Assembly: GCA_037576215.1 (NCBI GenBank)
Contig: JBANDB010000004.1
Coordinates: 6,634,001 to 6,698,000, forward strand
Length of the DNA: 64,000 nt
DNA from: Armillaria gallica
Lineage: Eukaryota > Basidiomycota > Agaricomycetes > Agaricales > Physalacriaceae
Direction: 5' to 3'
Under the pieces are notes generated by a model. That model was given only the letters and a program-made list of their open reading frames with translations, searched no databases and had not been told where the DNA came from. How positions within the stretch are numbered: position 1 is the stretch's first letter; every line of letters begins with the position of its first letter. Made by a program: the position numbers and the translations under genes. This document shows positions 54,701 to 64,000 of this stretch, in pieces.

Positions 54701-56896
54701 TTAAGAGTCCTCCCATTGCGAGATGTCCAAATAAAAACCGGGACGGGCTGCCTGTGCTCGTTCTCGCCGTTCCGGAACATAGGTGACATCCGGGGTATGG
54801 GTGAGATTGCGAGGAAAAATGGGTTCCCGACCAAAGTTCATGAAGAACGATTCAGCATAAAAGTAGGCCATCTCTTGTTCGATGACCTCGACCTCGGACT
54901 CAGAGTAGCCACCTTTTTGATCGGAGGACGGAGACAACGACGAAGGACAGTTGTTCCATTGCTGCATGCACCTACGCATCGCGAAGATGTACGGAGCGCG
55001 CTCTAACCAGTTGGAATGGGCGAGACCGTAATTAGCGCTGCCCAGGGGAACGCGATGCAGCATGTTCGCCTTGCCCTTCGGGAAACATCGACCTATAAGC
55101 ATCTGATGACGAACGCTCTCATTGCCGCACAACTTGCGGTCAAGTGCTTGGAACTCTATGCGAAAATTCATCTCCGCCAACTCCCAAAGAATCTCGCGAA
55201 TGTCTTCAAGAGAGAGACTGGAACTGTCCTTGTCTCTCCACTGTGCCCTCTGGTCCGAAACAGAAGCCTTAACTGTCAACTCGCCCTGACAGCCTTCAAG
55301 GAAGGCGGCCGCCTGATCTCGCCGAACTTGCTCACCTCGGGCTCGACTGGAGGAGGAGAATCCCTGACTCTGCTCGTCCAACCAGTCAATCTGGAGAATC
55401 GTCCTCCAAGTCTGATGGCTGTGAAGTTGAGGCTGATAACTAGCATCGTTGAAGCGTGCCAGTAGACCCACGCGCAGTCGCAGCCACGATGTGATCATCA
55501 GTCGAAACTTGGCATCTGTTTGGACTGTGATGAATAGCTCCGGGCGAGGGAGGGCGAAGCCCATGGCACGGCAAGGTGGTCTTTCCTTGGCAGCATTGAC
55601 TCGTTGAAGTCCGAGCTTCCACGTATTGATTAAAGGCGCCAAATGTGAATGGGTCATAACTTCGAACGTCGCATTCGCCGAACTCGCCTTGTTGGATGGT
55701 TTCTCTTTTCCCCGCCGAGATAGGTTGGAGCGCTTGTCTGTATCCTGGAAGGTTAATAACCAGCCTGAAGTCGAGCATCAAAGGTACTAACACGGCTCGT
55801 AACGTTCTCGCGTGGAACTCGGCATCGCAGGCACCGGCGCACTGGGTGCCTGCAGAGCCGCCGAAGATAAGAACGGGTTTGCCATCGTCAGATGGCTACG
55901 TGTGTACGTTTCGATGGCTTTGTACTTGTCATCGTCAGTCGCCGACCCAATGTAGACAGGTCGGACTCTCAAGCGAGACTTAGAGAGCGCGACGAAGGGT
56001 GGAGCGGGTTCTTGAATCTCATCTAAAGCGTCGATGCGAACGGTGGGAGCTGAGGCGAGAGGGTAGATCACCCAAACGGGTATACCCGCCCGAAAGCATT
56101 CCTGAGCCACGGTGTGATTCATCGTGAAGACACCTACAAGGTGCCTCACAGCCAACTGACCATCCTCAGGGGGTCTGGGGGAGACGCCTATCATCCTTGG
56201 CTGATATACGGACACATAGTCCATGATCGCCTGAAGTTCAAGCACCAGTCGCTGCGTCTCAGCGACGGAGACCTTCAGGCGTTCAAAAACCAGAGGAAGC
56301 CCTTCAATTCGCTCGAGAAACATTTCAATGTAGGTCTGGTATGTACGGATAAGAGACTTGTGAGGCTCGTTCCATGTACCTGTCTCAATGTCACGCAGCA
56401 CCAAATCACAGGCGCCTCGGAATTGAGCAAATTTCAGGCTTGACCAAAGACCAGGACCGGTGATGGCAGAGCAGGTATTGAGCTCTTCAAAATCGCGGCG
56501 TTGGGGAAGACCATAGAGAGGTTGGAACCGGATGTCAATGGGAGCCTTTCGAATGCAGCCAAGATGCGGACGTTTGGGACTGTAGGGCTGCGGCCACGAC
56601 AAGTGATCATCCTGACCATATCGACAATTCTCTCGTAAGGTAATCTCTCGTGTCGCTCCCATTGGAGGTTGGAACAGGACCGACGCGTTGGGAGTTACTA
56701 GTAACACCTGAGAATCCAAGGCTGCACCTAGCCGCCCATCCCAGCCCTTGAGAGCTGAAGAAGAAAGGTTGAGTGAGCTGTATTATGGATCGCGCACACT
56801 GATGGAGAACGTACATTGGCCCGGCTTGGCGTTCCGAAGGAGTACTTTCGGATGCTTTGATATCTCCTCAAACGAATACCTGGTGTCGACGCTCAT
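54701..56896 (-). CDS. Large agaricomycete-family protein of unknown function
   Basis: Exon 1 (56896-56815) begins MSVDTRYSFEEISKHPKVLL. A GT-AG intron leads to exon 2 from 56754 (LKGWDGRLGAALDSQVLLVT, CRYGQDDHLSWPQPYSPKR, PLYGLPQRRDFEEL, VRHLVGVFTMNHTVAQECFR, AGIPVWVIYPLAS). Around 55790-55768 the frame meets TAG and TGA within 27 nt and then continues in the same frame to the stop at 54701 (VMTHSHLAPLINTWKLGLQR and so on). GTTAGT and CAG border exactly this 27-nt piece in phase, so it is either an ultra-short intron or two nonsense codons. I recall similar long proteins with YGQDD and GIPVWVI motifs in many agaricomycetes, but no function. Divergent to the gene at 57484. Confidence 0.65.
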
Positions 56897-57483
56897 CGAT
56901 GTGCCGTAAAGTAGGAGAATTCGAAGGTGGATATGGCACACCGACAAATGTCCAGGTGTGGACTAGGCAACCTTGCGGTTCAACCAATTAGGACGAAGAA
57001 TGAGCGAATCTGAAAGACTTTGAATTAGGGTGGTGGTGAATGACAATGAAGCTGCCGAACAAGATGCTGACCAATATGAATAGAGCCTAAAGGAGATTCG
57101 GCCCGGGAAAGCGAAGCCATCTAACCTCCCCCCAGCATTGAGGTCAGAGCTTGAAGCGACGTTGTATCTCTGAGCCGCCTTCCTTCGACTCGCACACTTG
57201 AAGAGTGGTCCAGATAGCCGTTGGACGATTGGATTTCTTCTAGTGACTGTCGGCAGAGAGAAGCAGCTTGCGTGGTACGTCTGTTCCAAGTAGCTCTGGC
57301 GACCCTTTTCTATACTCAATATCCAATAGATAACCATGAGCATGAGCTTCGCGGAGGCCAGCACGTCGTGCGGCGTCTGTGTTTTAAGGACGACGTCCAG
57401 GCTGCTGGGTTTAAAAATCCCCCTTGTTACCCTACTCGTTGCTCCTCGTCGTCTGCAGAAATACCCCAGCATCCTTCGTCAAA
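56897..57483. promoter_or_regulatory. Divergent intergenic region (shared promoter space)
   Basis: 587 bp between the start codons of the minus-strand gene ending at 56896 and the plus-strand gene starting at 57484. A 169-codon minus-strand frame (57472-56963) crosses it but looks non-coding. No specific site recognised. Confidence 0.4.
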
Positions 57484-58263
57484 ATGTCAGCGGAAGTTCG
57501 CCGTCCATGGTTTGAGCCAGTCGGCAAGCGCAAGTGCTGCAGCCTTGCCATACCTTGTACCGCTTGCGCCGTACTGTTGTACGGGTAAGTATCACTTTGG
57601 CAACATCTGAGAACTGGCGCTCATGGCAGTGGTCGCAGAGATATCGAACCGCCGTCGCCCTCACCCACCACATCTGGGTCCCCAACAAGTACTCCAGTGA
57701 TCGGGTATGTATTGATGTTCCGAATCTATCAAACTCAAGCTCACGATACTCCACACAGAGATACTGTAGCGTCCTCGCTCTCACCAACGGTTGCGGCGGT
57801 GCCGCCGCGAGCTTCCCCAGTGCTGCCCGGACGTGAGCCAGTGCCACATGCGTCTGCAGCGTTCATGGGTCCCCCCTCGCTTCCGCCGCTCTCTCCGCCG
57901 TACCACCCAGCTCCTCCCTTCCCCTTGGCGCTGCCCGCTCCTCTCCCAACCCGCCAGCGACCCGCTCCCCTTGATGTGGCTGCAATCGGTCACCTCCTCG
58001 AACATTCCATGGCAATGCTGGCCAAGGACTTGGGGCCGTTTATCGGCTCGTACCAGGTTGCGCCAGTATATACAGCTTCCGGTCCAAGAATGCGCGGTGA
58101 GATGGAACGGCTAGACCGCACTCTACGATTATTTCGACGGTTGGTGGAGCTGGTCGACGAAAGTCTAGTGGAACAGTGGGACATCGACTTGACGCCAGAT
58201 GAGCACATGCCGCGGTGGAAAAGACATATAGCGAGTTATGAAATAATGGCTAGACTCATGTAA
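57484..58263 (+). CDS. Cysteine-containing, proline-rich protein
   Basis: Three exons (57484-57584, 57630-57704, 57759-58263), 226 residues, in phase. The N-terminus has a WFEPVGKRKCC segment followed by IPCTACAVLLYG, giving two cysteine pairs that could bind zinc or disulfide. The middle is a long proline/serine-rich linker (VPPRASPVLPGREPVP, LPPLSPPYHPAPPFPLALPA). The C-terminus is helical (ERLDRTLRLFRRLVELVDE), suggesting a dimerising or partner-binding helix. Not recognised beyond that. Convergent with the 8-exon gene at 58906. Confidence 0.7.
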
Positions 58264-58378
58264 CATAAAATATATCTGCATTTTCTTGACATATTCTTTG
58301 ATCTCGATGCGTGCGAACTGTAAGCTGAAATGTGAGCTTAGGCGTGGACTCTCTACCCAACTACCAGCTAGGCTGCGA

Positions 58379-58409
58379 ATTAAATTAAATTAAATTAAAT
58401 TAAAATTAG
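58379..58409. repeat. AAATT microsatellite
   Basis: Five to six tandem copies of ATTAA/AAATT in the 3' intergenic space. Confidence 0.8.
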
Positions 58410-58489
58410 AAATTTCTTGTGTGCGCGGCACGTGCTCGGCAGTCTGCTATGTGTGCACTGCTAGTGCGACGACTATAGCTACGACTACT

Positions 58490-58775
58490 ATCGGTTGGGG
58501 GTTGGGCTCGACAGTAATGTCGCCTAGCCTCCGGCCGTTTCTTCCTACTTGTAGGCGCGCTTGGACATATGTCGGCGTTCCTCAATAGTCTTTTCTACGA
58601 GGAACGTAGCCAATCTCGGCAGTCTTTTGCTATGCGTACACCATCGGTTGGGGGTTGGGCTCGACAGTAATGTCGCCTAGCCTCGCCGGCCATTTATCCC
58701 GACTTGTAGGCGCGCTTGGACATATGTCGGCGTTCCTCGATAGTCATTTCTACGAGGAACGTAGCCAATCTCGGC
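58490..58775. repeat. Tandem duplication (153-bp period) with conserved hairpin
   Basis: Two units of about 131-133 bp (58490-58620 and 58643-58775) start ATCGGTTGGGGGTTGGGCTC and share TGTAGGCGCGCTTGGACATA. Each contains GGCGTTCCTC...GAGGAACGTAGCC, a stem of at least eight pairs (CGTTCCTC/GAGGAACG) around a 15-nt loop. The stem is unchanged between the units while the loop and flank differ. A partial third copy of the spacer (CGGCAGTCTGCTATG) precedes unit 1. Confidence 0.75.
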
Positions 58776-58905
58776 GTAGGGCCATGCCAGAGCGGGGAGA
58801 GTACTGATCATGCTTTTCTTTGACTGGTTCGTATGTACAACCTGAGTCTTACTCGTAGCTAAACCTTGATCTAGTGCACCTGAAAACTGGTCGCTAAACC
58901 GTGAA

Positions 58906-61900
58906 CTACTGCGCGTTGAAACTGGTAACATCCCCCATAAATATGCCCTGGAGATAAGAGTCTACCGTGATACCTCGCCACGATCCATTCGCCAACAGAC
59001 TTGCCAAGACACCGTCGTATCCGATGTCAACAGTTTGGAAGCAACCATGAACGAAGGACCAGAGAGATTTCGTGGTAGGCACATCCATCCGAACGTCGTC
59101 GTTCAGCAATCTGAATTGAAACTATCCTCCTAGGTGTCAGTGTGCGTCGCCATAAGAAGACGGCCAAGGACGCACCTTCAGCTTTTTGTCGGGATTGGCT
59201 GGGAGGTACGGAGAGGCCGTCATAGCAAGGAGCAGCTGCTTTCCGCGCTCCTTGATGTCGACTCTCAGATACTCTTCGAGGGCGTTTTGGAAGGCGCGAG
59301 ACACGCGGTGGGCCAGGGTTTCATCCTCACCGCGGGCGAAAGACAGATTATTTTGAGGGGTATTCACGATCGCGCCAATGTCATACTCTAGATGCGGGAT
59401 AAGCTGCTCAACACGCTCTAGCCTGTTGTCGAACCACCAATAGATGAAATCCAACGCCGTTTTTTCTTTGCGTTCGCAGGCATCCTTTATCATGGACGGC
59501 TGTTCAAGAGGCGTAAAAAGCGATCAGTCTCCAGGCTGGCCTTCCGGGCAGACACGCAGACGTACCAGTGTCGGGCCTCGTGCTAACGACCCAAACTCGA
59601 TACCGAATGGTTGGTGGAATCCTGCATGAAGGGCGTGGTAGGCTGCGAGCGCGTCAAAGACTGCGTTGCCGAGCATGAGATAGGCGCAGATGGCTCGATT
59701 CTGGTTCTCATGGACAGCCGCCTGACGCGGTCCAAATCCCACTGCGTGCGGCTAGTCTCGGGAGGAGGGAGAGGTTAAAAAATGTGGAGAGGGACTCGAG
59801 GGGATTCCCACTCACGCTGAGGATGTCGCTGCAATAAGCCATGAGAAATTGTGGTACGGGCTCCTTCAAACGATCTTTTCCATCAGGGTCTGCAGTCACG
59901 GCTTGCGTTTTCCCAAGATCCAACCAGGGCAGCATCAGCTCCCCCATAGCTGGATCGGCTGAGTATATGAAAGAGGGGGTCCAGTTGTCTATCTGATATC
60001 GACACTGACCAAGAGCATGCGGAAGTAAGACGTGAATGAGCGCGCCTTGGACAGGGAGGCAGGCTTGTCCCGTGGCAGTGGAAAAGAGAGCGAGTAGGAA
60101 GCCGACCGCCCACCAGAAACCTGCTTGGTCGGACGTGAGGTCCGGAATGGGGAACCTCGGGGAGACTAGGAGAGAGTCGTTGGGTAGCCTGCTGAACTGG
60201 CAACTAGGGTCGGTCGTGTCGATGATCTTCATTAGGTTGACGGCCAGAACAGATGCATAGATACTTTGGCCGACTCCTTGACCTCGCTGGACGACAGTTC
60301 CGTCCAAGAACGCCTCCGGCCACCACCAATTCGTGACCGACGCCCGGGGCGGGAGGACAGGCTCACCGTGATGACTGGGATCGATGACCTGGCCAGGAGG
60401 TAGCTTATGCATAATCGACCCGATGTGAAGAAGGACGCGCCAGAACACATCAGCTGCCTCTCGGACATCCTTAGCGTGGACGCGGAGCTTGCGGCTGGGT
60501 GACACCCTCTGCTTGACAATGCCTAACAAGTCCTGACCAGGGTGGTCCCATCGAGGTGCACTGAATGGAGGAGGAGGACGTGGAACGTGCGTCGGGACAA
60601 ATGCTGGATGCTGTCGAAGGAAGAAGAGGTCAGAACGGCTGGAAGTTCGACGTGTGTTCTTCTTACCGACGGCTGGGCCATCACCGGTGGCTGGTTTTCC
60701 TTGTCGTCATTATTATCAACAACCATACCTTCGTCGTGGTTCTCCTCCTGAAGTGGAGGAATGTTAGAGAAATAATAACTGGAGGGAGATGGAGAGATCT
60801 AGCATACCTGCGTCGACCGTGTGACTCCGTCTCCAGAGGAAACCGTCGATGTGGATGTGGACGCGGAAGAAGACGAAGGCGCCGCCGTCGGCACGACCGT
60901 CGAATGGCCCGTAGTGGGGTGTGGAGGACAAGTGATACTACGTACTTCGCTACTCATTGATGGAACGAGGTTGGGGTCTTCGCCGCGACAGAGCCGAAGA
61001 CATCGTTCTTCCTCCGCCTGGTAGGAATTTTGGAGCGTGCGAGGGAGGAAAGCCAGGCCGAACATTGCCCTCGCGGGAAAGCAGGGATGAGGGAGGCGTG
61101 CTTTGGCCGGGTCGATGGGAGGTTGGAAGTCTTCCGTATAGCATTTCTCAATGCCGTGAACAATATTACCGTGTGTTGGAGCTATATAGAACGGTCAGGT
61201 ATAAGCAAATCTTCTACGTCATCACGAGGTGCACCAATGATGAAGACGTGTTTCAATGTAGGATCACTACGGCCGCCAGAGTCGAATGGTGCCTTCACCA
61301 TGGACGCGTAAGCAGTGAGCGTCTGGAGGCACCAGTAGGCGCCGCCTTTGTAAGCTTTCTCGCAACACCGGAGGGTGGTTTGGTTTCTTACACACCGCAT
61401 CTGTTGCAGGCACCACCCAGACGTTAGGTAGCTCGCATCGGGATCAGTGTTAAAGTCAGGAATCTTGGGACTCTCGGGAAGTGCCTGGTGTTGGGCGATC
61501 GCGCGATGGAAGTCGCTGAAGTTGAGGAGACCATCATGGACGATCATGTTGATAACTAGACCTATGCGCTCGAATTGGCGGTCCATGGGACCGATGTCCT
61601 CTTGCAAGATCTGGAAATTCCAAGGGTGAGGGTCATCAGCATGGACGGACGGGTCAACGTGTTGAGGTGGGAGCGCGTTATTGCCACACGCGACAGGAAA
61701 AAGGAGGAGCTTCAGCCGAGTTATTGAAGGACCTGATCTACTGTTGCGTCCGACGGCGAGGTTGTCTGCGAACTCGGCATGGCGGGTTCAGAGATGTTGC
61801 GCGCACCGCGCAGATGTGCTGTTCGCGTGAGTGTGAACCTCCGGGGTGGACGGTCCCGAATAGAGAGGGAACGGAGGTGGAGGATTCAGACCAGCTTGAA

Positions 61901-62285
61901 TGAGACTTGTCTCCGTCCGTGCAGCCGCTACGGAAGAGGCAGGGAAGAAGGAGGGGACGGGAGGTTGGGGTCGCGACTGGGTGGAGACCATCTGAGCTAC
62001 CAAAGCCGCTGGATTGCTTTGTAAGGCTGTCGTCTGCCCCAACCGTGCCGCCACGGTTGACGCTGTCGAAGAGGAAGCGACCAAGGGATAAGGTAGTTGT
62101 GGAGTCGAGGAGGGCGGAAGATCAGAGGACGGAAAGAGCGGGGACGCGGGGACCGCGTTGGATGCGGCCGGCGCAGCCGGCGGACTCGTGGCAGCGAGGT
62201 GAGCCAACGAAGGTGTGACGGCGGAAAGAAGCTCTCGGGGAGTTCGTGTGCGGGCGGTACCACGGACGGTCGACGACGGTGGCAT
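58906..62285 (-). CDS. Eight-exon agaricomycete-family protein, 986 residues
   Basis: Exons (minus strand): 62285-61839, 61772-61235, 61181-60808, 60747-60667, 60610-59816, 59751-59566, 59499-59176, 59121-58906; every intron is GT-AG and all phases fit. The N-terminal 150 residues are proline/serine/alanine-rich. Then come globular segments: WNFQILQEDIGPMDRQFERI, NTDPDASYLTSGWCLQQMR, a serine-rich linker, WWWPEAFLDGTVVQRGQGVG, CRYQIDNWTPSFIYSADPAM, AVFDALAAYHALHAGFHQPF, TALDFIYWWFDNRLERVEQL and SLWSFVHGCFQTVDIGYDG. I believe this is a large expanded family of agaricomycetes without known function. No catalytic motif or membrane helix stands out. It lies near another such family member (54701), which often suggests common ancestry or joint amplification. 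Confidence 0.8.
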
Positions 62286-62954
62286 GATCGCGAAAGAGAG
62301 GTTTCGAGAAATGTGTGTGGTGTGTGTGTGAGGGAAACTTAGGCTGATATTCCTGCCGTCTAGGTACTGAACATTAAATCGGGTTCCAAAGTTGAGGCGG
62401 GGTCAAATTCGAGACCGCACTCATTTCGGAGGATGCTGGAGCTTGTGGTCGTGTTGTTTCTTTCGGCTGCGACCCTCAACACATTTCACCGATAAGGATA
62501 AATAACTATTCGTCCCTCCAGTTAGGAGGTCCTGTGCAGGCGATTTGATGCAGCAATATCTTGACAAATGGAGGGGAATTGGCACTGAACGAGGTTTGTT
62601 TTTTTTTTTTTTGAGGAACGGAAAGCTGATGTCACTGTCAGAAATAGATATGTAATACATGTGACCGCGAGTTAAGATATGCAATTCACTAAGACGATTT
62701 TAAAAATCACGTAATGTCGTAATCCAAGGTAGTGGCAAAGGGAAATGGAAATAAAGAAATGAAACGGGGTAAGTCATCATTTATCAAGGACAGCGTTGTT
62801 ACGGATGCCTACGCCCGAAGAAAGCGGAGAAAACGTACGCGTCTAGGCGAGCACAGTGATTGAGGCTATTAGGCAACAAGGAAAGACGGGCGTTCCCAAC
62901 TAAGTCGATCTCAACTCCTGCTGCTTGACGCCCATCCTATACCTCGAGAAAAAA
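62286..62954. other. Divergent intergenic region
   Basis: 669 bp between two divergent genes. Contains a T-run of 14 (62598-62611); otherwise nothing recognised. It presumably contains both promoters. Confidence 0.4.
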
Positions 62955-64000
62955 ATGACCTCTCTCTCTCCTTCTCCCTCGCCTCTCGAACTTCCGTTCG
63001 ATGTTATCACCCACATCATGTGTATCTCCACCGTCACCGATCGCGACATTTACTCTTACTTGACGGTATGCTGGATATGGTACGAGGCCGGTATCAGGAG
63101 GTTATTGCGCTATATCGACTTGAACGATAGATGGGATTGCGTATACTGGTCGCATTACTTGGAAAGGCATAGCAGTGTCCGTTGTTGCATTCGCACCCTG
63201 CGCGTGGATGGTGATTACATGACGATGTCATCATTTCTCCTCAACGATGTGGTCATGGCATGCCCGAGTTTGAACCTTTTTCTGGGTGAGAACATCAACC
63301 TCGGCGATTTGGAGACTCCGGTCTGGTTCAGAGACGCTGTGGAAATCAAACTTCGCGACTGTTACTTGTGTAGGCCAGGAGCTGAATGCCTGTTCAAGTA
63401 CTCGACCGTGACAGGAATCACAATCGTACGCCCCAGGTTCCCGGTATTGTCTGTGCATGGTCCAGTGTGGTACGGCCCCCCTCGTTTGGTGAGAAGCCTG
63501 ACGGTGGCGCGCATAACTATGGAGGATATGGCTCGGTTACGGGCTTGTCTGCCGGCGCGAATGTTACTGTTCGAGAGAGTAGTGTTGGACATTATCCCTG
63601 GTGGTCCCGCTCGTAGACAACCACCTAGGATGGGAAATCTGGGGGAACGCATCATCGGACCAAGTTTGGGCAGGGCTGTGACTCATTTGTTCATAAACGC
63701 CGACGGTGTGTACTGTCTTCTCGCCGAGCTTCATTGGACTAATGTTTTTATAGCAGCCTTTCCGCCGACATATATAGACTTGTCAGGCTTGGTTCGTCTT
63801 GAATGTTTTGTATACCGGACCTACCAGGATTGGCCGTTGGAACTTGTTCGGATGTTGGAAACCATTCCCACGCATGCTCCTCTTCGTCAAATTTGTGTCG
63901 GCAGCGGCTATTTCTTCCACCAAAGTTGGACGTTGGTGCGGGCCGCTCTTCAAAAAATTTCTGAGACAAGGACGATTGACGTCCGTCTCCTCTATCGTGC
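62955..64000 (+). CDS. F-box-like protein, 3' end outside window
   Basis: One uninterrupted frame from ATG 62955 to the window edge (348 codons, no stop). The N-terminus reads SPLELPFDVITHIMCISTVT and then YSYLTVCWIWYEAGIRRLLR, an F-box-like start in which the usual VC..W is kept. Leucine-rich, strand-forming segments follow (CPSLNLFLGENINLGDLETP, AVEIKLRDCYLC, LVRSLTVARITMEDMARLRA). A substrate adaptor of SCF ligases is the most likely role. A GTATGC inside the frame at 63065 is not used as a donor, since reading through keeps the F-box. Confidence 0.7.
   Translation, partial: MTSLSPSPSPLELPFDVITHIMCISTVTDRDIYSYLTVCWIWYEAGIRRLLRYIDLNDRWDCVYWSHYLERHSSVRCCIRTLRVDGDYMTMSSFLLNDVVMACPSLNLFLGENINLGDLETPVWFRDAVEIKLRDCYLCRPGAECLFKYSTVTGITIVRPRFPVLSVHGPVWYGPPRLVRSLTVARITMEDMARLRACLPARMLLFERVVLDIIPGGPARRQPPRMGNLGERIIGPSLGRAVTHLFINADGVYCLLAELHWTNVFIAAFPPTYIDLSGLVRLECFVYRTYQDWPLELVRMLETIPTHAPLRQICVGSGYFFHQSWTLVRAALQKISETRTIDVRLLYR

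Noticed and set aside
56963..57472. 169-codon minus-strand frame
   Set aside because: Lies between two divergent genes with clear starts; the residues look random and no splice sites fit.
1..64000. CRISPR arrays, bacterial operons, rRNA genes, telomere repeats
   Set aside because: Looked for regularly spaced direct repeats, ribosomal RNA signatures and TTAGGG runs; none were seen.

Overview
The window is nuclear DNA of a filamentous basidiomycete, almost certainly an agaricomycete. The evidence is short (about 45-75 bp) GT-AG introns, dense small exons on both strands, a nuclear tRNA-Ala(AGC) with a 13-nt anticodon-loop intron, several F-box/LRR-like genes, RING genes, and families that I recall as expanded in agaricomycetes. 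There is no bacterial-type organisation and no sign of organelle DNA. Almost everything was read by hand-splicing; intron calls rest on splice signals, phase and paralogue comparison.

Layout. 1-2.5 kb: no gene seen, then a tRNA-Ala gene. 2.7-8.3 kb: a DIRS-like tyrosine-recombinase retrotransposon (Gag, RT/RNase H, recombinase) with an intron in the RT and two nonsense codons. 8.5-10.5 kb: a frameshifted minus-strand gene and two non-autonomous DNA transposons with clean ends (one with TA target duplication, one hAT-like with an 8-bp duplication). 11.4-14.7 and 23.1-26.3 kb: two paralogous 11-exon SF1 (UPF1-like) helicases, each fused to an N-terminal exonuclease-like domain that appears to lack its catalytic acids. 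Between them lie an F-box protein, a signal-anchored membrane protein and sparse DNA. 26.8-31.7 kb: a duplicated F-box/propeller-like gene pair, one copy carrying a single nonsense codon, and tRNA-like relics.

31.7-39.7 kb is decayed: a 10-bp periodic repeat, a broken gene, scattered coding fragments, a duplicated exon-like unit and a truncated aldo-keto reductase. 40.1-42.0 kb: a broken integrase-core gene. 42.2-50.1 kb: F-box genes, an acidic multi-exon protein and a RING gene. 51.9-54.5 kb: two more members of the same coiled-coil/RING family. 54.7-62.3 kb: three long genes of agaricomycete-type families of unknown function, with a tandemly duplicated hairpin-forming sequence in the convergent intergenic space. 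The window ends inside another F-box-like gene.

How the genes work together: no biosynthetic cluster is visible. The theme is ubiquitin ligase-type adaptors (five F-box-like loci plus an F-box/propeller pair, and three RING genes) and helicases set among transposon remains, a typical fast-evolving accessory region. The least ordinary items are the helicase/pseudo-exonuclease pair, the intron-bearing DIRS element, the tandem tRNA-Gly relics and the 10-bp GTGTACAC repeat family.
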